Shown: positions 28,102-37,307 of the stretch, piece after piece
How the letters are laid out: every line of letters starts with the position of its first letter
Numbering within the stretch: the first letter of the stretch is position 1
Origin: an uncultured Cellulosilyticum sp.
GTDB taxonomy: Bacteria > Bacillota > Clostridia > Lachnospirales > Cellulosilyticaceae
Reading direction: 5' to 3'
Length of the DNA: 64,000 bases
Assembly (NCBI GenBank): GCA_934725855.1
Contig: CAKVCL010000003.1
Coordinates: forward strand, 62,001 to 126,000
The notes under the pieces: generated by a model
Seen by the model: the letters and a program-made list of their open reading frames with translations, nothing else
Databases searched by the model: none
What the model was told of the DNA's origin: nothing
Position numbers and translations under genes: made by a program

Positions 28102-29526
28102 TTATCTATTTTTTCTAAATATCACTGACACCTTAGTACCCTTTTGTATCTCACTTTCGATTTGAAGCTTTGCTCCATGAGCTTCTACAATTTTTTGACA
28201 TATGGCTAATCCTAAACCGACTCCATTATTTTTCTTAGTTCTTGATGCATCTACAATATAAAAGGGCTGTCTAATCTTATCTAAATGTTCTTTTGAAATT
28301 CCTATTCCTTCATCTTCTACAGATAAAACAATCCCATTTTGACTATTTTCAGTTTCTAGATAGATTTTTCCACCTTCATGAGAAGCTTTAATTGCATTAT
28401 CAATAAAATTATTAAATAACATCTTCAATAAGATTGGATCTGCCACAATCTGTATTGCTTCACTTCTTATGATTAGTTCTATACCTTTATTTTGCAGTCG
28501 CTGATAAAAGCTTTTTTTTATATCATAATAAAACTTAACTACCTCAATAGTTTCCAAGTTAAGTGGTTGTGTTTTAGAGTAAATTAAGTCCATCATTTTA
28601 AACGCAATCTTCTCTAAATTTTTTCCTTCTTTATAGATATAATCCGAAGCTTCAAAAAATAGCTTTTCATCATACCTTGAGGTTCTAAGAAAATCAGCAT
28701 ATCCAATAATAGAGGTCAAAGGCGTTTTAAGTTCATGCGTAAAATTATTGATAAACGCTTCTTTTTGACTGTTGGATGTTTCTAATTCCCCAATCTTCTC
28801 TTCTATAGTATGCGCCATATGATTAAACTGCTTAGCCAAAACACTAAACTCATCCTTTGAATAAACTTTTGCACGCTCACTATAGTTTCCTGTAGCAATT
28901 TTATTTGTGGAATTAACAAGATTTTCAATAGGCTTTGTAACAAATTGGCTAATAAAAATCATAAAAATCGAAAATACAATGCATATAAAAATATCCAATC
29001 TGATAAAGTATCCATATTGTTTATGTGTTGTTTCATAAATAGATGTTAAATCCTTTGCATAGTAAACTTTAACTTCTCCATTTGATATATTAGTTAATCC
29101 ACATATGTAAACATACTTTTTATTTTCAAATTCTCTAAGTATATAGTGTACTCTTTCTGGAGTAAGCTTCTCTAATTCTTGATGTTCCATAGACTTTGGA
29201 AAGTTAAAGTCTGTATATAATATATTATCATCCATATCCAAAACCTGATAATATCCTTCAACAGGTGTAGCATCTATATAGTCTTCTATAATTTGATTTA
29301 AGGAACGACTTGATGCTTTTTCAATCTCTTCAGGCAAATACCAGCTCGAATAGAGTGCTTCCATTTCTAATTCATGCGCTAACACCTTTTCTTCTGCAAT
29401 GCTCTTTTCTATTTCCTTTCCTAACATACTATTATGCAAATTTCTAACTAACATTAAACCTGCAAAACTAATAGATACACTAAAAAGTAATACTGAAAAT
29501 AAATAGATTTTATGCCAGAATTTCAT
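28102..29526 (-). CDS. Membrane sensor histidine kinase (VanS/OmpR-partner type)
   Basis: The 474-residue kinase has an N-terminal membrane helix, a ~130-residue extracellular domain, a second helix (near residue 175), HAMP, HisKA with NFTHELKTPLTSIIGYADF, and HATPase with NFIDNAIKASHEGG and VGLGLAICQK. All boxes are intact. Its gene follows the response-regulator gene by 4 bases, so the two form an operon. The external ligand is unknown. It ends at 28102 beside a gene fragment, with no clear terminator, which suggests the sequence after it was altered. Confidence 0.87.
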   Translation of the reverse strand: MKFWHKIYLFSVLLFSVSISFAGLMLVRNLHNSMLGKEIEKSIAEEKVLAHELEMEALYSSWYLPEEIEKASSRSLNQIIEDYIDATPVEGYYQVLDMDDNILYTDFNFPKSMEHQELEKLTPERVHYILREFENKKYVYICGLTNISNGEVKVYYAKDLTSIYETTHKQYGYFIRLDIFICIVFSIFMIFISQFVTKPIENLVNSTNKIATGNYSERAKVYSKDEFSVLAKQFNHMAHTIEEKIGELETSNSQKEAFINNFTHELKTPLTSIIGYADFLRTSRYDEKLFFEASDYIYKEGKNLEKIAFKMMDLIYSKTQPLNLETIEVVKFYYDIKKSFYQRLQNKGIELIIRSEAIQIVADPILLKMLFNNFIDNAIKASHEGGKIYLETENSQNGIVLSVEDEGIGISKEHLDKIRQPFYIVDASRTKKNNGVGLGLAICQKIVEAHGAKLQIESEIQKGTKVSVIFRKNR

Positions 29527-29530
29527 TTTT

Positions 29531-30271
29531 CTAATCCTCCAAGCGATAACCTATCTTATAAACTGTTTTAATTTGCTCAGATAAATCTAGCTTCTTTCTT
29601 AATGTTTGTATATGTGTATCAATAGTTCTTGTTTCACGTGGCAAAGGGAGAATGACCCTGAAATACCAATAGTGTATATGTGTATCAATAGTTCTTGTTT
29701 CACCTATATATTCAAATCCCCATATTTTCTCAAGTAAATATTCTCTAGAAAGTGCTTTATTTTTATTCTTAACCAGTAATAACAGTAATTCAAATTCCTT
29801 TAAGGTTAGATTCACTAATACATCATCTTTTTTAATACTTCTTTCGCTTTCACAAATCTTAATATTTTTAAATTGTATAACTTCTTCTTCTTTTGCATAA
29901 CGTCTTAAAATGACCTCTATTCTAGCTAATAACTCAATGGACTCAAAAGGTTTCACAATATAATCTTCTGCACCTGATTTAAGCCCTGTTACTTTGTCCG
30001 TTAATGTATTTTTAGCTGTTAAAAAGATAACTGGTATCTTAAATGGTTTGATATATTCAATTACTTTAAATCCATCTAAGCCTGGTAACATAATATCTAA
30101 AAGAATTAAATCAAAACTACACTTTTGTAATAATGGCATCACTTCTAAACCATTATAAATTTGCATACTGTGATACCCTGCCATTGTTAAATTAAGTTTA
30201 ATTAAATTTGATATTGCTTCATCATCTTCTACAATTAGTATATTTTTATCCATATCTTGTTCCTTTATCAA
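29531..30271 (-). CDS. OmpR/VanR-type response regulator with a 22-residue insertion in the DNA-binding domain
   Basis: Receiver (DKNILIVEDDEAIS, phospho-site in LILLDIMLPG, TAKNTLTDK) and winged-helix domain are present. The recognition-helix region, normally read once as ETRTIDTHIQTLRKKL, is duplicated: ETRTIDTHI, then 13 foreign residues (HYWYFRVILPLPR), then ETRTIDTHIQTLRKKL. The cause is a 31-bp direct repeat (29607-29637 and 29673-29703) around a 35-bp spacer; 66 bp keeps the frame. The insert falls just where the protein reads DNA, so binding is doubtful. The kinase partner is intact. Start is 30271 or the later ATG at MDKNIL (30253). Confidence 0.8.
   Translation of the reverse strand: MIKEQDMDKNILIVEDDEAISNLIKLNLTMAGYHSMQIYNGLEVMPLLQKCSFDLILLDIMLPGLDGFKVIEYIKPFKIPVIFLTAKNTLTDKVTGLKSGAEDYIVKPFESIELLARIEVILRRYAKEEEVIQFKNIKICESERSIKKDDVLVNLTLKEFELLLLLVKNKNKALSREYLLEKIWGFEYIGETRTIDTHIHYWYFRVILPLPRETRTIDTHIQTLRKKLDLSEQIKTVYKIGYRLED
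29607..29703. repeat. 31-bp direct repeat with 35-bp spacer inside a response-regulator gene
   Basis: Identical 31-bp copies at 29607-29637 and 29673-29703 are separated by 35 bases with no similarity to the gene. The bases just outside the copies differ (T/G and G/C), so the repeat length is exact. Confidence 0.9.
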
Positions 30272-30325
30272 TACAAATATTCAAATATTTAAAACAGTCA
30301 AATTATAACACACTCCTATTTAAAT

Positions 30326-30379
30326 AAAAAATACTTATAACCTATTTTATCTTTTATAAATAGACTATAAGTATTTTTA
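30326..30379 (-). terminator. Intrinsic terminator after the secreted-protein gene
   Basis: AAAAATACTTATA and its exact complement (13 bp) around a 27-base loop, then a T run. It separates the secreted-protein gene from the response-regulator gene. Confidence 0.65.
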
Positions 30380-30393
30380 TTATTTATGTACTC

Positions 30394-31116
30394 TTAATCA
30401 CGAATATATAAATCCTGCATTTCATTTGCCGCTGGATCAATAAATATCTCAATGGTTTTACTTGTACTTTCTGTATCTTTAAACTCTAATATTGGCATAA
30501 AATTATTAGATTCATTGGTACACTCTGCTATATTAATGCCACCAAGTTTATGTTTTTCTATTAAATATTTATATCTGTCTTTTTCCTCAGCTGTTACAGT
30601 TACCTTTTTTGCTGAACCGTCTGACATCATTTTATCTGCTTTAGCGCTCATTAAGGCTTTGCATACTGTAATAGGCTGTTTAGTATCCCCATTAAATGTT
30701 ACAACATAGTCAGGGGCTCCCCCCTCTTCAACTGGATGAGTACTAACATAGCAAATAACCTCATCATATGTTATTTCTTTATTGTTTAACTCGCTTTCTT
30801 TTATCTTCCCTTTTTGTACTAATTCCTCTCCTAATTTTTTACTATCTTCATTAATTTCTTTCTTTTCACGAATACGTAATTTAAATACAGTACTTTCTGC
30901 ATCCTTGTCTATATTCTTTTTAAAAAAATCATTTACTAGTGCAACACTTTTTTCTTTATATTGCTCATAATTAGCATCTTGACTTGGTTCATTTTCTGCT
31001 GCATACACTACATTCATCCTGTAAATCTCACCTGTGTCATAAACTCCACATACTTGTGCTGCCATTAAAATTCCACTTCCTAATAATACTGCCTTCCCTA
31101 ATTTCTTTAACATCAT
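30394..31116 (-). CDS. Secreted protein of unknown function
   Basis: The 240-residue protein starts with a basic stretch and a hydrophobic helix (KKLGKAVLLGSGILMAAQVCG), followed by an Ala-containing region (VVYAAENEP) that fits signal-peptidase cleavage near residue 40. The mature part is lysine/glutamate-rich with mixed strands and helices and no recognised catalytic motif. A ribosome-binding site AGGAGTGAG precedes the ATG. It sits directly upstream of a two-component pair on the same strand, so it may be its target or sensor ligand partner (inference only). No sorting signal for the cell wall is present. Confidence 0.6.
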   Translation of the reverse strand: MMLKKLGKAVLLGSGILMAAQVCGVYDTGEIYRMNVVYAAENEPSQDANYEQYKEKSVALVNDFFKKNIDKDAESTVFKLRIREKKEINEDSKKLGEELVQKGKIKESELNNKEITYDEVICYVSTHPVEEGGAPDYVVTFNGDTKQPITVCKALMSAKADKMMSDGSAKKVTVTAEEKDRYKYLIEKHKLGGINIAECTNESNNFMPILEFKDTESTSKTIEIFIDPAANEMQDLYIRD

Positions 31117-31341
31117 ATTTCTCTCACTCCTTAAATTTGTTATTTGCTCTTTCTGAATATTAGTATAGAAGACAAATATCCTATATCTATCATAAAAATG
31201 TCAAATAGTTGTCAAATACATAATGAAATTTCCTTGCTTAAATCATTTATGTTTATATATTTATTATACAGAATCAAGAAGAAAATGATTATCTAAATTG
31301 GTTTACTTTTTAATAAACTCACTTTTTTTGTATACATATCA

Positions 31342-31380
31342 AAAGAAACCCTATCGGCTTTTCTCTGATAAGGCTTCTTT
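31342..31380 (-). terminator. Intrinsic terminator after the DHHW gene
   Basis: AAAGAAACCCTATC pairs with GATAAGGCTTCTTT, with two wobble or mismatched positions, and a T run follows on the minus strand. The rest of 31117-31402 shows no gene. Confidence 0.65.
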
Positions 31381-31402
31381 TATACATTCTCTTTAAATAG
31401 GG

Positions 31403-32515
31403 TTATTTCAAACTCATGCTATTATTTAAAACAAGTGTACTATATAAAAATAATACATCTTGGTCTTTAAAATCTATAAACTTTCCAATCAATGCACTAT
31501 TAATATATCTCATATCTACTAATGTTACTTTTTGATAGCCACTGACTAAAAGTGGTGCTATGCTGCTTCCAAACGAATCCCGAAATAACACAAGCTCTTT
31601 ATTGGTGGTTGCATTAGGGTTTTCAATCGTTAAGAGTGCATCTGAACCTGATAAAAATAGTTCATAAGCATCTTTTCCACTGGCTTTTTCAAAATTATAC
31701 ATTGGTTTTCCAACTGGCTTACCCGTATCATAACTCGTCACCACGCACTGTTCTAATGTTTGATTCGTTAAATAGTTAATCGTATCTGGTGCAACTGATA
31801 GTCCTAATTGTCCCACATAGACACCATAAAAAGGCTTATCATATGCCTTTGTTTCATAATCTTCCTTATTTAAGACGGTTGTGTGCATTACTTCTGCAAG
31901 TACTTGTGCCACTGGAATAAGTGCTTCCTGTCTCCAGTGCGTATCGGTATAATAGTAGTCTTGAATAGATAATTGATCTCTAATATCAATATACTTCATA
32001 TAATCTGTTAAGCCTTTAAAGCCCTCAATAAATTGGTCATAATCCATCGCCAAATGTCCACTTTGACTTCCTAAAAAGTAATTCTTATCTGGTACAATAC
32101 TACTAAAAATCTGAACATCTGTATCCTTTAAATACATTTCATATATATTTTTAAAACGCTCTGCCGCGTGCTCAATCATCACCTGATTTTTAGGATATTC
32201 CATTTTGGCAATATAGCCTTTATAAAGGTATAAATCATGTACCTCCTTTTGCTTAAAGAGGTTTAAAGCCGCCTGTACTTTAAGCTTTCTAAACGTATCT
32301 CTAAAGGGGAACTGATCTTGCGTATAGGTTTCAAAATCTTTCATGAAAGTAGCTGACTTAATTGTTTCTGCATTAACCTTCGGCATGGACTGTAATGCTC
32401 TACGTTCCGTATCTGAGAGCTTTTTGTCTGGAGAAAGCACCTGAAAAACTAGCATGCTCATAATAAATGCACCTGTAAGTAGCAAGATTATTATATTCTT
32501 TATTCTTTCTGCCAT
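31403..32515 (-). CDS. DHHW-family (AlgX/AlgJ-like) extracellular O-acetylation protein
   Basis: The 370-residue protein has a single N-terminal membrane anchor and an external SGNH-like domain. The conserved DTHW segment is read in YYYTDTHWRQEALIPVAQ, and a serine in VLFRDSFGSSIAPL fits the catalytic block. In this family the protein receives acetyl groups exported by an MBOAT membrane transferase and places them on a polysaccharide. The MBOAT gene is directly upstream (12 bases). Which polymer is modified is not shown. Confidence 0.82.
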   Translation of the reverse strand: MAERIKNIIILLLTGAFIMSMLVFQVLSPDKKLSDTERRALQSMPKVNAETIKSATFMKDFETYTQDQFPFRDTFRKLKVQAALNLFKQKEVHDLYLYKGYIAKMEYPKNQVMIEHAAERFKNIYEMYLKDTDVQIFSSIVPDKNYFLGSQSGHLAMDYDQFIEGFKGLTDYMKYIDIRDQLSIQDYYYTDTHWRQEALIPVAQVLAEVMHTTVLNKEDYETKAYDKPFYGVYVGQLGLSVAPDTINYLTNQTLEQCVVTSYDTGKPVGKPMYNFEKASGKDAYELFLSGSDALLTIENPNATTNKELVLFRDSFGSSIAPLLVSGYQKVTLVDMRYINSALIGKFIDFKDQDVLFLYSTLVLNNSMSLK

Positions 32516-32527
32516 CTTATAACCCTC

Positions 32528-33928
32528 CTAAAATCTAAAGTAAAGAAATGGATTATAGGATCCATCTACAAGATAAGCTGTTATCATCATAAGAAGCCCT
32601 AGTAATACAATCGGCTCAATAATCATGAAAACCTTTTGCCCATTACAAGTCTTATGCGTTTTCTGGTAGAGTCTTCTAAATAATGGTGTAGCTCCTAAAA
32701 TACCAATAAACAGTACTACTCCGTAGTTACAAAGCTCATAGAAAAACTCCTGACTATAAAATGGAATGCTTGTAAGTCCCGCCATCCCCATTAAATCTCT
32801 AACTACCTGAGAAAGACTCTCTGCATTAAAAATAACAAAGCTAATAATGACTAACACCATCACATAAATATGACTGAGGATACCACTTTTTTCAAGGTAA
32901 GGAAGTAACCATCGTTTTTCAATAACTAAAAACATTGCAAAGAATAGCCCCCAGATAACAAAGTTCCAAGCAGCCCCATGCCATAAACCTGTAAGCATCC
33001 ATACTGCTAAAATGTTGCGATACCATACGGCTTTGCCCTTTCTATTGCCCCCTAAAGGAATATACACATAATCTCTAAACCAACTGCCAAGTGACATATG
33101 CCATCTTCTCCAAAACTCTGTAATACTCCTAGAGATATAGGGATAGTTAAAGTTTTCAAGATAGTCAAAGCCAAAAACTTTCCCTAATCCAATTGCCATG
33201 TCACTATACCCCGAAAAGTCAAAGTATATATGCAATGTAAAAGCAATAGCATATAACCAATAATACAAAACAGATGACTGAGTCGTTGCACGGAATATAT
33301 TACATAATTCACCTAGTGCATTTGCAATAAATACCTTTTTTGATAACCCGATAATTAATCGACGCATCCCATAGGCAACCTTGTCTATTGTATGCTTTCT
33401 ATCTTGCAATTGCTCATTAATATCCGAATAACGCACAATAGGCCCTGCAATAAGTTGTGGAAACATTGCTACATAAGCTGCAAGATTAATGATGTTCCTT
33501 TGTGCTGGCACGACCCCATTATAAACATCAATATTATAACTAATAATCTGGAAAGTATAAAAACTAATTCCTATAGGTAGTACAATCTTAGGCACTACTA
33601 GGGATAATCCTGTCCAAGCCTTGATATTCTCCATAAAGAATCCCATATATTTAAAGTAACCTAATAATATAAGGCTGATTCCCACGGAAAGCATTAAAAA
33701 CATCTTGCTTTGCCATTTGCCTGCATAGCGTTCAGTCAGTCTTCCAAAAATATAGCTTAATATAATCGCTAGTAACATAAGAAGAACATTTTTAGGTTCC
33801 CCCCAGGCATAGAAAACTAAACTAAAAAGCAGTAGTACTGCATTTTTTATCTGCTTAGGCGCAGCAAAATAAAAAAGCAATACTACTGGTAAAAAATAAA
33901 ATAGAAATGGAATACTGGAAAATAACAC
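32528..33928 (-). CDS. MBOAT-family membrane O-acyltransferase (AlgI/DltB type)
   Basis: The 466-residue polytopic protein (about 11-12 hydrophobic segments) matches MBOAT transferases. The conserved active-site histidine lies in MLTGLWHGAAWNFVIWG, with an earlier conserved segment ITEFWRRWHMSLGSWFRDYVYIPLGG. It would pass acetyl groups across the membrane to the DHHW partner downstream. The set MBOAT-DHHW preceded by a lipoprotein gene is a frequent clostridial module for exopolysaccharide or cell-wall acetylation. D-alanylation (DltB) is less likely because no dlt genes are present. Confidence 0.87.
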   Translation of the reverse strand: MLFSSIPFLFYFLPVVLLFYFAAPKQIKNAVLLLFSLVFYAWGEPKNVLLMLLAIILSYIFGRLTERYAGKWQSKMFLMLSVGISLILLGYFKYMGFFMENIKAWTGLSLVVPKIVLPIGISFYTFQIISYNIDVYNGVVPAQRNIINLAAYVAMFPQLIAGPIVRYSDINEQLQDRKHTIDKVAYGMRRLIIGLSKKVFIANALGELCNIFRATTQSSVLYYWLYAIAFTLHIYFDFSGYSDMAIGLGKVFGFDYLENFNYPYISRSITEFWRRWHMSLGSWFRDYVYIPLGGNRKGKAVWYRNILAVWMLTGLWHGAAWNFVIWGLFFAMFLVIEKRWLLPYLEKSGILSHIYVMVLVIISFVIFNAESLSQVVRDLMGMAGLTSIPFYSQEFFYELCNYGVVLFIGILGATPLFRRLYQKTHKTCNGQKVFMIIEPIVLLGLLMMITAYLVDGSYNPFLYFRF

Positions 33929-33946
33929 CGTATTTCCTCCTACTCT

Positions 33947-34483
33947 CTATTCTTCACTTGTTGAGTACATAGCAAATAGAACTGTGTTGTCTACAACTGA
34001 AATTAACATTTGATCTGCTTCTGTACAGATATTCCAGCGAAGATTTGCATTTTCTTTTAATTCATTAATAAAATCACTTACACTTGTCTCATCATCCACT
34101 CTAAAGATATAACCTACAAATGGAATTGAACCAATAATAGGAGAAAACATTGTTCCCTCTTTAAATCCTTTGATTTCTTCATTTCCAAATCCAGTTAATA
34201 AGCCTGGCTCTACAGCACCTGCATCCATTGCCATTTCAAATACAGGATTTTCACATAATGCATTTCCAATAGCATCTGTGCTAGTACTTGCATCTTCTGC
34301 CATAAGCTCTTTAAACTGACTAATCATAGCTTTTCCCATATCATCATTAATTTCAGCTTCTGTTGTCCCTTCTACTTGTTCTGTTTTTTCTTGTGCCACA
34401 TTATCTTGTTTTGCGCCGCATCCTACTACCCCAAATGCCATTGTTGCTATTAATAAACTTGCTAATAATTTTTTCATTTTCAT
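33947..34483 (-). CDS. Lipoprotein of the MBOAT-DHHW locus
   Basis: The protein starts MKMKKLLASLLIATMAFGVVGCGAK, a type II signal peptide with lipobox VVGC. The mature part (about 155 residues) is acidic and includes a low-complexity linker, then a domain ending DQMLISVVDNTVLFAMYSTSEE. I use the ATG at 34483 with GGGTGG five bases upstream; GTG at 34492 is an alternative. It lies 18 bases before the MBOAT gene, so it is in the same operon. Function is unknown. Confidence 0.72.
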   Translation of the reverse strand: MKMKKLLASLLIATMAFGVVGCGAKQDNVAQEKTEQVEGTTEAEINDDMGKAMISQFKELMAEDASTSTDAIGNALCENPVFEMAMDAGAVEPGLLTGFGNEEIKGFKEGTMFSPIIGSIPFVGYIFRVDDETSVSDFINELKENANLRWNICTEADQMLISVVDNTVLFAMYSTSEE

Positions 34484-34716
34484 TTTGTCCACCCTCTTGA
34501 TGTCTTTATTTTATATTTCTTATATTTTATATTATGCCTGCAATCTATAAAGATCTTTATTTATCTCTTTATAATTGCTTACCTAATTAATATACTCATT
34601 AATTGCCTTTAATGTCAAATATTAAATGAAATATGAACAAATTGTAATATGAATTGACTCATGCTTTCTTATTAACTAATCCTCAGACTTTTTCATTTTT
34701 TAATGCACAGGCGCAT

Positions 34717-34756
34717 AAAAAAATACTCCTTGAGTTTCCTCTTGGAGTATTTTTTT
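34717..34756 (-). terminator. Intrinsic terminator after hsp20
   Basis: AAAAAAATACTCC and its exact complement GGAGTATTTTTTT around a 14-base loop, just beyond the hsp20 stop codon. Confidence 0.85.
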
Positions 34757-34768
34757 AATCTATATTCA

Positions 34769-35224
34769 TTAGCCTTCGATGGCTATTTGGCTTTTATTTT
34801 CTACTGCTTTCGCTTCCTTCTTTGGTACATCAAGTTTCAGTACCCCATCTTCAAATTTAGCACGAACTTCTTCTTTAGTAACATGATCACCTACATAGAA
34901 GCTTCTTGTCATGCTACCTGCATAACGTTCTTGTCTAATGAAGTTACCCTTCTTATCCTTCTCATCTTTATCAAGACCTTTAGCTGCACTGATTGTCAAA
35001 TAACCATCTTTTAAGTCTACTGACAATTCATCTTTCTTAAATCCTGGTAAATCAATGAGTACTTCATAGCCTTCTTCTGTTTCTTTAACATCTGTCTTCA
35101 TCATATGTTTACTGTGTTTTCCATATAAAGCTTTCTCTACAGATGAAGTATCTGGAAAGGCAGGCATTCTAAAGTCCATCCAATCATCAAATAAGTTTTC
35201 TCCAAAAATACTAGGCATTAACAT
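34769..35224 (-). CDS. hsp18: Small heat shock protein, Hsp20/Hsp18 family
   Basis: A 151-residue alpha-crystallin-domain chaperone that holds unfolding proteins for later refolding. The domain reads KHMMKTDVKETEEGYEVLIDLPGFKKDELSV and ends with the conserved GVLKLDVPKKE, followed by a short tail with the NKSQIAIEG ending. AAGGAGG precedes the ATG. About 135-175 bases upstream are a near-consensus promoter and a CIRCE operator (35360-35402), so HrcA repression is expected. It ends in a strong terminator and is monocistronic. Confidence 0.92.
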   Translation of the reverse strand: MLMPSIFGENLFDDWMDFRMPAFPDTSSVEKALYGKHSKHMMKTDVKETEEGYEVLIDLPGFKKDELSVDLKDGYLTISAAKGLDKDEKDKKGNFIRQERYAGSMTRSFYVGDHVTKEEVRAKFEDGVLKLDVPKKEAKAVENKSQIAIEG

Positions 35225-35359
35225 AAGTCATTCCTCCTTTAAATCACATCATTTATTGTTCATTGTGATTTTATTTATTTTTGACTTTTACCATTGATTC
35301 TTGGAACTTTGGGATAGGGATTTTGTTTTCTTTTTGATCTCTTCCTTTGTTCTGAATAT

Positions 35360-35402
35360 AATATAGTCCTTTTTGTTAGCACTGTCAATAGGTGAGTGCT
35401 AA
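35360..35402 (-). promoter_or_regulatory. Sigma-A promoter overlapping a CIRCE operator (HrcA site)
   Basis: CIRCE is TTAGCACTG-N9-GAGTGCTAA at 35376-35402, one mismatch from the consensus inverted repeat. On the minus strand TTGACA (35388-35383) and TATATT (35365-35360) are exactly 17 bases apart and the operator covers the -35 region. This is the class I heat-shock arrangement. Confidence 0.92.
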
Positions 35403-35557
35403 TTTTTTATGATTTTTTGTAAAGCTTTGATTTTATACCAACGACTTAAGCTTACACCACAGCTAGTACAGTTTTCGACAGGTTCATTTGGGGCATTTCC
35501 GACTTCACATGAGACATTTCTGCAATGTGATTGTAGAGGTTCATTGTAACCTTCCGT
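35399..35557 (-). pseudogene. Zinc-ribbon-like C-terminal fragment in frame behind the ABC transporter stop
   Basis: After the TAG of the ABC gene (35558-35560) the same frame stays open for 52 codons: it includes SHCRNVSCEVGN and then ENCTSCGVSLSRWYKIK, a CX4C..CX2C pattern like a zinc ribbon. It has no start codon of its own, and its stop lies inside the CIRCE element. It looks like the tail of a gene whose body was replaced when the ABC cassette arrived, or a readthrough extension. Function unknown. The rest of 35225-35557 holds the promoter and operator. Confidence 0.4.
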
Positions 35558-37306
35558 CTATATCTGCCACCCTTCTGCCTGCTCTCTAACCTTAATAAAA
35601 TCAAGATATTTTCCTTTTTGCATAATTAATTCCTTATGTGTACCTTTCTGCACGACTCTTCCATTATCCACAACCAATATCTGGTCTGCTTGCTCAATGG
35701 TAGCAAGTCTATGAGCTATGGTAATAATTGTCTTACCTTTGGTTAACTGTGAAATGGCCCCCTGAATCAGATGTTCATTCTCTGGGTCTATGCTTGCTGT
35801 TGCCTCATCTAAAATAATAATCGGTGCATCCTTTAACATTGCCCTTGCAATAGAAAGACGCTGCTTTTGACCACCAGAAAGGGTTCCACCACCCTCACCA
35901 ATTACTGTATCATAACCATCTGGCAATTCCATAATGAAATCGTGACAACATGCTTTCTTTGCAGCAGTAATCATCTCTTCTTCTGTTGCATTCGGCTTTC
36001 CAAAGCAGATATTATTACGAATGGTATCATGAAACAGATAAACATTCTGGAACACCATAGAGATATTGGAAAGTAGACTGTCACAGGTAAACTCTCTGAC
36101 ATCATGACCATCAATCTTAATCCTTCCACCACTGACATCATAAAAACGGGCAATCAAATTACAGACGGTACTTTTACCACTTCCAGAAGGACCCACAATC
36201 GCTGTGGTTGTTCTCTCTGGGATTTTAAATGTGACATCCTTTAAAATCTGGCGTCCCTTTTCATATGCAAAATTGACATGTTCAAACTCAATATCATAGT
36301 GGTTAATTGTGATATTCTTTCCATCACTATCAATAAAATTGCCCTCTTTTAAGGCATCAATCTGATCCATAGCGGCATCTATTACCGCAAGAGCATGGGC
36401 ACTATCACTGATTGGTTCCAATGAAACAAAAATACTAAAGGAGAAAAATACGAACATCAACATTACTGGAAATTCCATTCTTCCTGTGTATGCAAGATAG
36501 CATGAAGCCCCTGCCATCGCAACAGATGCAAGTTTCAGCATCAAAAGATGTCCACAATTTGCAGGTGTAAATCCATACTCAATCTTAAGTCTGATCTTTC
36601 GGTTTTCTTCGGTCGCCTCCTTCATTGCCTGCATAGAAGCTCCTCCTTTGCCAAAGGACTTTACCGTTGGAAGTCCATGTGCATACTCAAGCACCGCTTC
36701 CTGCAAATTCCTTCCAGCTTCTTTTTCAAGCGGTGCATTTTTTACACTGTAATGTGATATCAACAGTAAAAACAGAAAAGAAGCTGCAGCTCCTGCCAGC
36801 GCAATTAAAGCCGTTATCGGTGAAAAACAAAGCAGGCAGATTAATACCACCAGAAAATTCAGATATCCACCCACAAAATTATCAATCATTCGAATACCCA
36901 TATTTTCAAGTAAATTAAGTCCTGTCGTAATGGCATTTAAGATATTTCCAGTACTATTGCGTTGAAAATAACCAAGGGATACCCTTTTTAATGCATCACC
37001 GATGGCAAGTCTGTCCTTTGCCACCAACTCATAACTGATTCCTTCCTGAAACTTTGAACGCATATAATCAAAAAGAAAACGCAGGATAACAAGTCCCGCA
37101 ATGATCCAAAAGCTGTATAATGCCCGCTTTGTATCAAATGGTTTTCCCGTCTGTTTAGCAGTAATCAGAAGTCCAATAGTATAAGCTGCTACCGTAATTG
37201 GCATGGCAGCAAACAGATGTGAAAATAAAGAGAATACAAAGCCGACGTAAAGTTTTCCCTTCAAATTGCCACACCAATGAATTATTCTTTTGATTGTTCC
37301 AAACAT
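35558..37306 (-). CDS. ABC half-transporter (permease-ATPase), YbtQ/IrtB-like partner
   Basis: Six N-terminal membrane helices (ABC type I exporter fold) are followed by an ATPase with GPSGSGKSTVCN, LSGGQKQRLSIARAM and IIILDEATASID. I place the start at 37306, not 37327: ATG follows the upstream stop by one base, with AAAGGAG overlapping the end of that gene. Paired half-transporters beside an AraC regulator are typical of the YbtPQ/IrtAB group, which take up or process siderophores, though drug or peptide export is possible. By eye, base composition is somewhat richer in G+C than the neighbours. Confidence 0.83.
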   Translation of the reverse strand: MFGTIKRIIHWCGNLKGKLYVGFVFSLFSHLFAAMPITVAAYTIGLLITAKQTGKPFDTKRALYSFWIIAGLVILRFLFDYMRSKFQEGISYELVAKDRLAIGDALKRVSLGYFQRNSTGNILNAITTGLNLLENMGIRMIDNFVGGYLNFLVVLICLLCFSPITALIALAGAAASFLFLLLISHYSVKNAPLEKEAGRNLQEAVLEYAHGLPTVKSFGKGGASMQAMKEATEENRKIRLKIEYGFTPANCGHLLMLKLASVAMAGASCYLAYTGRMEFPVMLMFVFFSFSIFVSLEPISDSAHALAVIDAAMDQIDALKEGNFIDSDGKNITINHYDIEFEHVNFAYEKGRQILKDVTFKIPERTTTAIVGPSGSGKSTVCNLIARFYDVSGGRIKIDGHDVREFTCDSLLSNISMVFQNVYLFHDTIRNNICFGKPNATEEEMITAAKKACCHDFIMELPDGYDTVIGEGGGTLSGGQKQRLSIARAMLKDAPIIILDEATASIDPENEHLIQGAISQLTKGKTIITIAHRLATIEQADQILVVDNGRVVQKGTHKELIMQKGKYLDFIKVREQAEGWQI

Positions 37307-37307
37307 A

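Noticed and set aside
29607..29703. Repeat-spacer spacing like a minimal CRISPR unit
   Set aside because: Both repeat copies are coding sequence of the response regulator, only one spacer exists, and no cas genes are in the window.
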